From the NCBI GenBank assembly GCA_026393275.1, contig JAPLAM010000033.1, positions 1 to 33,397 on the forward strand: DNA of 33,397 nt, given 5' to 3'. This stretch comes from Arthrobacter sp. GTDB taxonomy: Bacteria; Actinomycetota; Actinomycetes; Actinomycetales; Micrococcaceae. Position 1 is the stretch's first letter. Each line of letters starts with the position of its first letter. Of the stretch, positions 18,395 through 25,442 are shown piece by piece. The translations under genes and the position numbers were made by a program. Under the pieces are notes generated by a model. That model did no database searches. It was given only the letters and a program-made list of their open reading frames with translations, and was not told the origin of the DNA.

Positions 18395-19831
18395 ATGCCG
18401 GACTTCTCAGCCTTCATCCCGGTTCTCGTCATCCTCGCCGTGGCGCTCGTCGTCGTGGTCGTGATCTGGGTGGCAACGAAGCTGATGTGGAAGGTCGCTG
18501 AACCCAACGAGGCCCTGATCATCTCCGGGTTGACCCGGGGCACGCTGGACACCAGGGAGGGGATGGACTTCAAGATCGTCACCGGCAAGGGAGCCCTGGT
18601 ACTGCCCGGGCTCCAGACGGTCCGGCCCTTGTCGCTGACCCTGAATGAAACCGAGCTCAAGGTTAACTGCGTGACGTCGCAAGGCATCCAGGTGATTGTC
18701 GAAGGCGTCGTCATCTACAAGATCGGCGACGCTCCGCCCTTCATCGCCAACGCCGCGCGCCGCTTCCTCGGCCAGCAGCCCAAGATGGAAAGCCAGGTCT
18801 ACAACGTCTTTGAAGGACACCTGCGCTCCATCATCGGCAGCATGACCATGGAGGAAATCATCCGCGAGCGGGACAAGCTGGCGTCCCAGGTCCGCGGCGC
18901 CAGCGGCATTGAGATGGAAAAGCTGGGCCTGGTGGTCGATTCACTGCAAATCAAGGACCTGCAGGATCCCACCGGCTACATCCAGAACATCGCCAAGCCG
19001 CACATCGCCCAGGTCAAGATGGAGGCCCGCATCGCCGAGGCCACCCGGAACCGGGAGGCGGCGGAAAAGGAAGCCGAGGCCGAGGCGCTGATCGCCGACG
19101 CCCAAAGCGTCTCTTCGATCAGGCAATCCATGGCGCTGGCCAACGCCGAGAAAGCCAAGGCGAACGCGGCGCAGGCCGGTCCGCTGGCCGACGCCACCGC
19201 CCGGCAACAGGTCGTCGTCCAGGAAACCGAGGTGGCAAAGCTCGAGGCGGACCGCGAGGAGCAGAAACTCCAGACCACCGTCCGCAAGCCCGCCGACGCG
19301 AAGGCCTACGCCAAGCGCACCGACGCTGAGGGCCAGAAATCCGCCGATATCAGCGCCGCCGAGGCACTCGCCCGGCGCACGGAGCTCGAAGCCCAGGCCA
19401 ACGCCCGCCGCACCGAGCTCACGGCCCAGGCCAACGCGACGGCGGCGTCCGCCGCGGCGGGAGCCACCCGCGTCACCGGCGAAGCCGAGGCCGCGGCGAC
19501 GAAGGCGCGCGGCGACGCGGCGGCGTCCGCCATCAAGGCCAAGGCCCTGGCGGAGGCGGACGGCATCAAGGCACGGGCCGAGGCGCTCGGGACCAACCAG
19601 GAAGCCGTCATCTCCCAGCAGCTGGCCGAGAACATGCCGGCCATCATCGCGGCAGCGGCCGAACCGTTCGCCCACGTCGGCCAGTTCACGGTCCTCAACG
19701 GCGGCGAAGGCATCAACCGGATGGTCGGCGGGATCCTGGCGCAGGTGGGCGACTACCTCCCGGCCCTCCGCTCCGCCCTCAGGAACGGCAAGGAACCCAC
19801 GAAGCAGCCGCCGAGAGCCCCCGATGCATAG
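18395..19831 (+). CDS. Flotillin-like SPFH/band 7 protein
   Basis: 478 residues; ATG with GAAAGG at 6-nt spacing. An N-terminal hydrophobic segment ('FIPVLVILAVALVVVVVIWV') anchors it. The SPFH domain follows ('VAEPNEALIISGLTRG', 'VTGKGALVLPGLQTVRPLSL', 'VIYKIGDAPPFIANAARRFL'). A long Glu/Ala-rich coiled coil holds many EA repeats ('RNREAAEKEAEAEALIADA'). The end ('LNGGEGINRMVGGILAQVGDYLPAL') is the conserved flotillin tail. Flotillins form oligomeric scaffolds in membrane microdomains and affect envelope protein organisation. The last 8 nt overlap the next gene, an NfeD-like protein, a pairing well known for this family. Confidence 0.93.
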   Translation: MPDFSAFIPVLVILAVALVVVVVIWVATKLMWKVAEPNEALIISGLTRGTLDTREGMDFKIVTGKGALVLPGLQTVRPLSLTLNETELKVNCVTSQGIQVIVEGVVIYKIGDAPPFIANAARRFLGQQPKMESQVYNVFEGHLRSIIGSMTMEEIIRERDKLASQVRGASGIEMEKLGLVVDSLQIKDLQDPTGYIQNIAKPHIAQVKMEARIAEATRNREAAEKEAEAEALIADAQSVSSIRQSMALANAEKAKANAAQAGPLADATARQQVVVQETEVAKLEADREEQKLQTTVRKPADAKAYAKRTDAEGQKSADISAAEALARRTELEAQANARRTELTAQANATAASAAAGATRVTGEAEAAATKARGDAAASAIKAKALAEADGIKARAEALGTNQEAVISQQLAENMPAIIAAAAEPFAHVGQFTVLNGGEGINRMVGGILAQVGDYLPALRSALRNGKEPTKQPPRAPDA

Positions 19832-20072
19832 AGAGGTCAACCGGAGCCTGACCGGCAAGATCGGACGGGTGACCGGGCGCATCGGACCGGGCACCATCGG
19901 GGAAGTCATGCTGCCGTTCCTCGGCGGGACCAGCGCCTTCCACGCCCACCCCTTCGACAAGCAGAGCGTCTTCGCCGTCGGCGAGGAGGTGCTGGTGATC
20001 TACTACGAACCGCCCCAGACGGTCTTCGTCGATGAGCTCCCGGACGTCCTCAAGAAGGACGCCGGCAGCTGA
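19824..20072 (+). CDS. Small NfeD-like OB-fold protein
   Basis: 82 residues; the ATG lies within the end of the flotillin gene (8-nt overlap), so translation is coupled. 'LTGKIGRVTGRIGPGTIGEVML' and 'FAVGEEVLVIYYEPPQTVFVDEL' look like the beta-strand core of the NfeD C-terminal OB fold. There is no TM or protease domain, so it is a short stand-alone form that would act with the flotillin-like protein at the membrane. The family call comes from pattern and context; it is likely but not proven. Confidence 0.78.
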   Translation: MHREVNRSLTGKIGRVTGRIGPGTIGEVMLPFLGGTSAFHAHPFDKQSVFAVGEEVLVIYYEPPQTVFVDELPDVLKKDAGS

Positions 20073-20121
20073 GCCGAAGCCCTCACTGGTCCCAGCACCG
20101 GCGGCCCTACTTCCGTGGCCC

Positions 20122-20394
20122 CTACTCCGCGGTGAGCCGGCTCAGTGCGGGGCCCGGATCAATGCCCTGGTCCTCCGCCACCAGGAGCAGCAGCGACCTG
20201 GCCTCGTCGCCGCAGGCGGCACACCCGATCAGGTGGGCGCGCATGGCCGGGTCCCGCGCGGCGTCGCCGGCCAGCACCCGCTCGATATACCCGTCAATCT
20301 GCTCGAAGCAGTCATCGCAGGAAAGCCAGGGCTCGGCGGCCAGCGTAAGCCGCTCGGCCGCTTCCTTCGAGAGTGCCCGGTGCGAACTCATCAT
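20122..20394 (-). CDS. Putative zinc-binding anti-sigma factor (ZAS type)
   Basis: 90 residues. The motif His54-x3-Cys58-x2-Cys61 ('HLIGCAACGDEA') is the zinc signature of ZAS anti-sigma factors, and an extra CxxC (C26, C29) lies upstream. No TM is present, so it would be soluble. Two adjacent ATGs (20394, 20391) are possible, after GGGGGAGA. The start lies 4 nt after the sigma gene stop, so the two are coupled. By family rule it should bind and hold the ECF sigma factor until a signal, often thiol oxidation in such soluble zinc forms, releases it. The signal here is inference. Confidence 0.82.
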   Translation of the reverse strand: MMSSHRALSKEAAERLTLAAEPWLSCDDCFEQIDGYIERVLAGDAARDPAMRAHLIGCAACGDEARSLLLLVAEDQGIDPGPALSRLTAE

Positions 20395-20398
20395 GGGA

Positions 20399-21058
20399 TC
20401 ATCTCCCCCGCAGTGGTTGGGACAGGTAGCCGGCGACCGTCAGCCGCGTGCGGAGCCGACCTCGGGCATCGTGAAGCGTCTTGTACAGTGCGTTGCGCGT
20501 GCTGCCCAGCCGGTCCGCGAGAACGTCAACCGGCACCTCGTCAACGAGAAGTGCCAGCACCACCCTGCGCTGATGCGGGGTCAGCACCTGGTCGATGGCG
20601 CGGCTGACGGCCTGGGAAAAGTCGGCCGCCTCGGCCAGCTGCTCGGGGGACGTCCCGACGGCGGCGGGCTCGGCCAAGGACTCCAGCGGCACCTCGCGGT
20701 TGCGCCACAGATTGCGCCGGACCTCGACGGCGGCGTGCAGGATGCCGAATTTGTAGGCCCAGGTGGTGAACTGGCTCCGGCCCTGGAAGCTGGACAGCTT
20801 TCCGAGTACCGCAACCATGGCCTCGTCCGCCGCCTGGTTGACCATGTCTTCCCGGCGCGCCTGGCCGATGGCCGGCAGCCTGGACAGCATCTGGGATACC
20901 TGGTGGCCGGCGGCCTTCAGCAGGAGTCGGTGCAGCCTGGCCAAGGCCTCGTCGCGGCCTGGACCGGGCAGGCTGAGCAATTCCACCCAATCGTCCGGGG
21001 CGCGTTCGGACCGCGCAGGGTCCGTGTCGGCCAGCTCGTGGTCATCCAGGAAAGTCAT
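20399..21058 (-). CDS. ECF-family RNA polymerase sigma factor
   Basis: Start at ATG 21058 with GGGAGA 7 nt upstream (219 residues). The frame is open to ATG 21262, but the additional 68 residues are not sigma-like. Region 2 is seen at 'VNQAADEAMVAVLGKLSSFQ' and 'RSQFTTWAYKFGILHAAVEV'; region 4 at 'LTPHQRRVVLALLVDEVPVD' and 'LADRLGSTRNALYKTLHDAR', a helix-turn-helix. It should direct RNA polymerase to a small stress regulon. It is co-transcribed with a ZAS anti-sigma gene and divergent from a secreted protein gene. A shared motif in the gap (21271-21366) may be its own promoter. Confidence 0.93.
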   Translation of the reverse strand: MTFLDDHELADTDPARSERAPDDWVELLSLPGPGRDEALARLHRLLLKAAGHQVSQMLSRLPAIGQARREDMVNQAADEAMVAVLGKLSSFQGRSQFTTWAYKFGILHAAVEVRRNLWRNREVPLESLAEPAAVGTSPEQLAEAADFSQAVSRAIDQVLTPHQRRVVLALLVDEVPVDVLADRLGSTRNALYKTLHDARGRLRTRLTVAGYLSQPLRGR

Positions 21059-21469
21059 CAAATTTCTCCCGCCGTCCAGAGCCAGTGAGCGGCCCGGGAA
21101 TTCGGGCCGCCAGTTCCGGCGGGCAACCGCGGTCCACCGGCGTGACCAGCGGATGGAAGTCCGCCTCGGGTAGTGCTGCCAGTTGGTGCGCAGAGTATCA
21201 GGAATGCCCACGGACCGCAGCAGCCCGCCCTGCCCCGCGACGGTGTGATCCAGGATTCCCATACCTGGTTAGTGTCACCGGCGTCCGCCGTCTTACCCGG
21301 CATCCGCGTCTTAAAATTTGCCGCCCGACGTCGGTAAGAACCCGGCGTCGGCCCGCCACTAAATAGCTATGGACGTCTTCGCCCAACCGGCACACCGGAG
21401 CAGCGCAGCCCTTCTCGTGCTTCCTCCGGAGGCGCCGGCGTTTCCCACCGCAAGACAGGAAGACACGTC
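21059..21469. promoter_or_regulatory. Divergent intergenic region with matched motifs on both strands
   Basis: No gene is credible here. On the plus strand GGTAAGA (21333-21339) is followed 19 nt later by CTAAATAG. On the minus strand GGTAAGA (21297-21291) is followed 18 nt later by CTAACCAG. Each points towards one of the divergent genes. Spacing and paired design are in the range of ECF-type promoters. The 10-bp palindrome CCGACGTCGG (21325-21334) overlaps the plus-strand copy. Confidence 0.45.
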
Positions 21470-22201
21470 ATGAATTCCTTGGTTTCTCGTCCGCGGCGCC
21501 TCTGGAGCGCCGTGCCGCTGGCTGTACTGGCCTTGCTGACCGGCCTGCTCATCGCCTATTCCCCGGCGCAGGGCTCCCAGCCCGCCGCCGGAACCCAGGT
21601 GCCCGCCGTGGCCCTCGACCACAGCCATTCCGGTGAAGACGCCAACTCCGGCAAGATTCCCGCTTCGCAGGCAGCCCTCCGCGAGGGCATGCGCACGCTG
21701 TGGGCACAGCATATGGAGTGGACGCGGCTCGCCGTCGTCGACTTCGCATCCGGCTCCCCCGGCTTCCCCAGCACCGCGGCGCGGCTGCTTCAGAACCAGG
21801 CCGACATCGGCGACGCCATCAAGCCCTTCTACGGCAGCGCTGCCGGCGACCAACTGACCACCCTGCTCAAGGCCCACATCACCAACTTCGTGGCGCTGTT
21901 CAAGGCGGCGAAAGCCAAAGACTCCGCGGGCCTCGAATCGGCGACCAAGGCGGTCTACGCAAACGCCCAGGAGATCGCGGATTTCCTTGCCAAGGCCAAT
22001 CCCAGGTTCTGGCCGCAGAAAGACCTGCGGGACATGATGAAGGGGCACATTGACCAGACCATCGTGTACGGCAGCGACGAACTCGCCGGAAATTACGCCC
22101 ACGGCATCGCCGTCTATGACCAGGCGGAGGCCCACATGATGATGATGGCGGACGCGCTCAGCGCCGGCCTCATCGGAGCCTTCCCCGGCAAGTTCCACTG
22201 A
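21470..22201 (+). CDS. Secreted helical protein of unknown function
   Basis: 243 residues; ATG with AGGAAG at 7-nt spacing. An N-terminal segment '[20 protein letters not shown]' is a signal peptide or anchor. The remainder looks all-helical, with strong patterns: '[20 protein letters not shown]', '[20 protein letters not shown]', '[20 protein letters not shown]' and '[13 protein letters not shown]'. Several His and the acidic residues could bind a metal in a four-helix bundle, repeated as two similar halves. I have seen this WTR/LLxNQxxIGxAIxPFYG pattern in other bacteria but know no function. It is divergent from the ECF sigma gene and may be one of its targets. Confidence 0.8.
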   Translation: MNSLVSRPRRLWSAVPLAVLALLTGLLIAYSPAQGSQPAAGTQVPAVALDHSHSGEDANSGKIPASQAALREGMRTLWAQHMEWTRLAVVDFASGSPGFPSTAARLLQNQADIGDAIKPFYGSAAGDQLTTLLKAHITNFVALFKAAKAKDSAGLESATKAVYANAQEIADFLAKANPRFWPQKDLRDMMKGHIDQTIVYGSDELAGNYAHGIAVYDQAEAHMMMMADALSAGLIGAFPGKFH

Positions 22202-22320
22202 CAGCAGGACCGGGCTTCCTAGCCCGGCACCTCGGGGTGGCATGCCCGCCACCGCGGGGTGCAGGGCGGCCGCAGGCTGCGGGGCCGGCCCACCCGAACG
22301 CGAGGATCAAGAGGACGACG

Positions 22321-22440
22321 ATGGACCCGGACATTTCTGGAACACCTCTTCCGACTCCAATTTTGCGGCGGATCGCCCCGCATAACGCATGCTCTGTCGG
22401 CGACGATTTGCCACAGACGGCCGCCACGAGGCTGGGATAG
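22321..22440 (+). CDS. Possible 39-residue small protein
   Basis: Supported only by a good ribosome binding site (AGAGGA, 5 nt before ATG). The peptide begins MDPDISGTPLPTPILRR and has no TM, signal peptide or known motif. The two hairpins that follow (22404-22460 and 22498-22539) overlap its end or lie shortly after it, as they might for a small gene or a regulated leader. Confidence 0.25.
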   Translation: MDPDISGTPLPTPILRRIAPHNACSVGDDLPQTAATRLG

Positions 22441-22497
22441 CGGCCATTTGTGGCGAATCGCGGATCGCGGATCGCCCGGGCCGACTTCCGTGCCGCC

Positions 22498-22539
22498 CCG
22501 CTGACGGGCCCGGCCTCCGCGGCCGGAGTCCGTCAGCGG
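22498..22539. terminator. Strong GC hairpin between unknown gene and glycosyltransferase
   Basis: CCGCTGACGG (22498-22507) pairs perfectly with CCGTCAGCGG (22530-22539), with inner GGCC/GGCC pairing. No T-run follows. It could terminate the upstream transcript or be part of the leader of the next gene. Confidence 0.55.
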
Positions 22540-22626
22540 CATCGGGGACCTCCTGTTAACCCACTCTTCCCCCACAGGCCACACCCGTGACGCCGCACCG
22601 TCAGCCGCCCCGGCCACGGTGGAGGC

Positions 22627-23808
22627 GTGAGGATCGCAGTAGTCGCCGAATCATTCCTGCCGCAGATGAACGGGGTCACGCACTCCATCCTGAGGGTCCT
22701 GGAGCATCTGCAGGGCCGCGGCGACGAGGTGCTGGTGATCGCGCCGTCCACGCAGGACACCGACGTCCCCGACGAGGTCCACGGCGCCCGGGTCCACCGG
22801 CTGCCCTCCATGCCGCTGGCCGGCTACACGAACGTACGGGTGGCGTTGGGCGGTGTTGCCCGGGTCAAGCGAATCCTTGCCGGCTACGCCCCCGACGTCG
22901 TCCACCTCGCCTCACCGTTCGTGCTCGGCTGGCGGGCCGCCCAGGCCGCGCACCAGCTCGGCATCCCCACCGTGGCCATCTACCAGACCGAGGTCCCCGG
23001 CTACGCCTCCCGCTACGGGGTCCCGTTCCTGGAGAACTGGGCCTGGAACCGGGTGGAACAGATCCACCTGCTCGCCTCGCGCACCCTGGTCCCGTCCACG
23101 TTTGCGCTGAACCAGTTCCTGGGCCGCGGCATTCCGCGCGTGGAAATGTGGCGGCGCGGCGTGGACACCGTACGGTTCCGCCCGGAAAAGCGCGACGACG
23201 CGTGGCGGGCAACGGTAGCCCCCGGCGGCGAGCGCATCATCGGCTACGTCGGCCGGCTCGCGGTGGAGAAGCAGGTGGAGGACCTGGCCGTGCTCGCCGA
23301 TCTGCCCGGCACCCGGCTGGTGATCGTCGGCGGCGGACCCCAGCGCGAAGCCCTCGAGGCCGCGCTCCCCCGGGCCGTGTTCACCGGGTTCCTCGGCGGC
23401 GAGGAACTGGCGCGCGCAGTGGCGTCCTTCGACCTCTTCGTCCACCCCGGCGAGTTCGAGACCTTCTGCCAGACCATCCAGGAGGCTATGGCGTCCGGGG
23501 TCCCGGTGGTCGCCACGGGCCGCGGCGGCCCGCTGGACCTCGTGGAGAATTCGCGGACCGGCTGGCTCTACGCCCCGGGTGACCTCGCCGCGCTCCGGGC
23601 CCGGGTGGCGGACCTGACCGGCGACGACGCCAAGCGCCGCGCCTTCGCCGCCGCCGCCCACGCCTCGGTGCAGGGCCGGACCTGGCACGCGCTGGGCGAA
23701 GAGCTGGTGCGGCACTACGAAGCGGTCCTGTCCGGTTCAACCAGCCCGATTTCAACCAGCCCGAGTTCAACCAGCCCGAGTTCAACGGCCAGAGGAGCAA
23801 CCCTGTGA
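22627..23808 (+). CDS. GT4 glycosyltransferase (MgtA/PimB-like mannosyltransferase)
   Basis: 393 residues from GTG 22627. The opening 'MRIAVVAESFLPQMNGVTHS' and 'VLEHLQGRGDEVLVIAP' are typical of the mycobacterial MgtA branch (GDP-mannose-dependent alpha-mannosyltransferase of glycolipid synthesis). 'DVVHLASPFVLGW', 'VAIYQTEVPGYASRYGVPF', 'GYVGRLAVEKQVEDL' and the EX7E element 'GEFETFCQTIQEAMASG' confirm the GT-B fold. The likely acceptor is a glucuronosyl or mannosyl lipid at the inner membrane face. The last 20 residues are Ser/Thr/Pro repeats from a 15-bp DNA unit (23736-23795). It overlaps the UDP-glucose dehydrogenase gene by 4 nt, which supports a glucuronate-containing glycolipid or polysaccharide. 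Confidence 0.92.
   Translation: MRIAVVAESFLPQMNGVTHSILRVLEHLQGRGDEVLVIAPSTQDTDVPDEVHGARVHRLPSMPLAGYTNVRVALGGVARVKRILAGYAPDVVHLASPFVLGWRAAQAAHQLGIPTVAIYQTEVPGYASRYGVPFLENWAWNRVEQIHLLASRTLVPSTFALNQFLGRGIPRVEMWRRGVDTVRFRPEKRDDAWRATVAPGGERIIGYVGRLAVEKQVEDLAVLADLPGTRLVIVGGGPQREALEAALPRAVFTGFLGGEELARAVASFDLFVHPGEFETFCQTIQEAMASGVPVVATGRGGPLDLVENSRTGWLYAPGDLAALRARVADLTGDDAKRRAFAAAAHASVQGRTWHALGEELVRHYEAVLSGSTSPISTSPSSTSPSSTARGATL
23736..23795 (+). repeat. 15-bp tandem repeat encoding the glycosyltransferase tail
   Basis: TTCAACCAGCCCGAG or close variants begin at 23736, 23751, 23766 and (partial) 23781. They encode STSP-type repeats just before the ribosome binding site of the next gene. Slippage here would change tail length in frame. 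Confidence 0.9.
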
Positions 23809-25271
23809 AAATTTCGGTGATCGGCTGCGGCTACCTCGGCGCGGTGCATGCGGCCACCCTGGCCTCAATGGGGCACACCGTCGTGGGGATCGACATCGAC
23901 GCCGCCAAGGTGGCCCAGCTGGACCGCGGCGCCGCGCCCTTCTTCGAGCCCGGGCTGGATGAACTCCTGCGCGACGGGCGCGCCAACGGCCGGCTCACTT
24001 TCTCCACCAACTTCGCCGACGCCGCCGGCGCGGAGCTGCACTTCCTCTGCGTGGGGACGCCGCAGTCCAAGACCTCCGACGGCGCCGACCTCAGCTACCT
24101 GGTCTCCGCCGTCGAGTCCGTGCTCCCGTTCCTGGCGCCGCGCGCCGCCGTCGTGGGCAAGTCCACCGTCCCGGTGGGAACGGTGGACATGCTCCGCGGT
24201 GTGCTGGCCGGGCGGCCGGATGTGCTCCTCGGCTGGAACCCCGAGTTCCTCCGCCAGGGCACGGCGGTCAAGGACACCCTGGTGCCGGACCGGCTGGTGT
24301 ACGGCGTCCCGGGCGGCGCGGACTCCGCAAAGCAATCAAACGGTGCACGGCAGCCCGAGGGCCCCGGCGCGGCCGTCACCGCGGCGCTGGACAGGGTCTA
24401 CGCGCCGCTGCTCAGCGCCGGGATCCCCCGGCTGATCTGCAACTTCGCCACGGCGGAGCTGATCAAGTCGGCGTCGAACGCTTATCTGGCCACCAAGCTG
24501 AGCTTCATCAACGCCATGGCGGAACTGTGCGAGGCCTCGGGCGCGGACGTGACGGAGCTGGGTGAGGCGATGGGCCTGGATCCCCGGATCGGCGGACGCT
24601 ACCTGCACGCCGGCCTCGGCTTCGGCGGCGGCTGCCTGCCCAAGGACATCCGCTCGCTCCGGGTGCAGGCCGCCGCGCTGGGCGTGGACTCGGTGGACGC
24701 CTGGATGGCCACGGTGGACGGCATCAACCGGGACCAGCGCTCCCGCACCGTGGCGGCCGCCCGGGACCTCTGCGGCGGCCAGCTGGGCGGCCGGCGGGTG
24801 ACCGTGCTGGGGGCGGCCTTCAAACCGGACACCGACGACATCCGCGACTCCCCCGCCCTGGATGTGGCGCAGCAGCTGGCCGACGCCGGAGCGCACGTCA
24901 CCGTCACCGACCCCGCCGCGATCAACAACGCCTGGCTGCGCTATCCGCAACTGCGCTTCGAGGCCTCCACCGAGCAGGCGCTCGACGGCGCCGAGCTGGT
25001 CCTGCTGCTGACCGAATGGGACGCCTACCGCTCGCTCTCGCCAGCGGTGGCGGGAGAACTGGTACGACGCCGGACCGTGCTGGACGCCCGGAACGCCCTC
25101 GACGCCGCGGCCTGGACCGCCGCCGGGTGGACGGTCCGCGGCCTGGGCCGGGCCGCCGCCGGAACGCAGGCCGGGACACGAGCCGGAACACAAGACGAGG
25201 CCCCGGCCCACGCCGGCATCCCGGCGGGCGCCGACGCGGCAACACTCGGCGGCCTCGCCACCGCCGACTGA
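23805..25271 (+). CDS. ugd: UDP-glucose 6-dehydrogenase
   Basis: 488 residues from GTG 23805, overlapping the glycosyltransferase stop (GTGA) after AGAGGAG. N-terminal NAD-binding fold 'MKISVIGCGYLGAVHAATLA', 'LCVGTPQSK' and 'VGKSTVPVGT'. 'AELIKSASNAYLATKLSFIN' carries the conserved Lys221 and Asn225; the catalytic Cys277 is in 'GFGGGCLPKD'. The C-terminal UDP-binding domain has 'VTVLGAAFKPDTDDIRDSPA'. It makes UDP-glucuronate from UDP-glucose with two NAD, for envelope polysaccharide or glycolipid. An insertion at about 170-190 ('GGADSAKQSNGARQPEGPGA') and a 40-residue Ala/Gly/Thr tail are additions to the family core. Confidence 0.95.
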   Translation: MKISVIGCGYLGAVHAATLASMGHTVVGIDIDAAKVAQLDRGAAPFFEPGLDELLRDGRANGRLTFSTNFADAAGAELHFLCVGTPQSKTSDGADLSYLVSAVESVLPFLAPRAAVVGKSTVPVGTVDMLRGVLAGRPDVLLGWNPEFLRQGTAVKDTLVPDRLVYGVPGGADSAKQSNGARQPEGPGAAVTAALDRVYAPLLSAGIPRLICNFATAELIKSASNAYLATKLSFINAMAELCEASGADVTELGEAMGLDPRIGGRYLHAGLGFGGGCLPKDIRSLRVQAAALGVDSVDAWMATVDGINRDQRSRTVAAARDLCGGQLGGRRVTVLGAAFKPDTDDIRDSPALDVAQQLADAGAHVTVTDPAAINNAWLRYPQLRFEASTEQALDGAELVLLLTEWDAYRSLSPAVAGELVRRRTVLDARNALDAAAWTAAGWTVRGLGRAAAGTQAGTRAGTQDEAPAHAGIPAGADAATLGGLATAD

Positions 25272-25308
25272 ACGGCACCGGCGTCCCGTCGGCCAGTCCT
25301 CCCGGGAG

Positions 25309-25344
25309 CAGCACCTCCCGGCGGGGCAGCACCTCCCGGCGGGG
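25309..25344. repeat. 2 x 18 bp tandem repeat upstream of the c-di-GMP genes
   Basis: CAGCACCTCCCGGCGGGG at 25309-25326 is repeated exactly at 25327-25344. Each copy can fold (CCTCCCGGCGGGG). It lies between the ugd stop and the first TATGAT box and may end ugd transcription. Confidence 0.85.
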
Positions 25345-25372
25345 CGTGGCGCCGGGGCTCCGCTCCGCCCCC

Positions 25373-25378
25373 TATGAT
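25373..25378 (+). promoter_or_regulatory. TATGAT -10 box, first c-di-GMP gene
   Basis: TATGAT matches the -10 consensus at five of six bases and lies 19 nt before the small leader ORF. No -35 is seen at 16-18 nt (CGCCGG at that place). The same hexamer precedes each of the three paralogous genes. Confidence 0.6.
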
Positions 25379-25397
25379 TTCTGAGGGGAGGATTCAA

Positions 25398-25442
25398 ATG
25401 CACCGTCGTTGGTCTCAATTTCATCCGGCTGCGGCCGCATGA
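25398..25442 (+). CDS. 14-codon leader ORF coupled to the first GGDEF-EAL gene
   Basis: ATG 25398 has the best ribosome binding site in this area (GAGGGGAGG, 6 nt away) and encodes MHRRWSQFHPAAAA. Its TGA overlaps the ATG of the GGDEF-EAL gene (ATGA at 25439-25442). The downstream gene itself has no ribosome binding site. This arrangement suggests translation of the enzyme depends on ribosomes ending the leader. The peptide is basic at the start and Ala-rich at the end, without a regulatory codon run. Confidence 0.55.
   Translation: MHRRWSQFHPAAAA

Larger units (their letters stand above)
22202..22626. other. Gene-poor region with a possible tiny ORF and two hairpins
   Basis: Upstream of the glycosyltransferase. 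CGATTTGCCACA (22404-22415) pairs with TGTGGCGAATCG (22449-22460) with one G-T pair. A larger hairpin lies at 22498-22539. A tandem CGCGGAT occurs at about 22459-22475. ATG 22321 follows AGAGGA (5 nt) and opens 39 codons to 22440, beginning MDPDISGTPLP; I give this little weight. No clear promoter is seen. Confidence 0.5.

Noticed and set aside
21059..21262. 68-residue N-terminal extension of the ECF sigma factor
   Set aside because: The residues do not look like sigma region 2; ATG 21058 has a better ribosome binding site. A leaderless start at 21262 cannot be fully excluded.
22170..22335. Minus-strand peptide starting MSGSIVVLLILAFGWAG, possible small membrane protein
   Set aside because: Overlaps the end of the secreted protein gene, has poor spacing to its ribosome binding site, and its second half is Arg/Pro/Gly noise.
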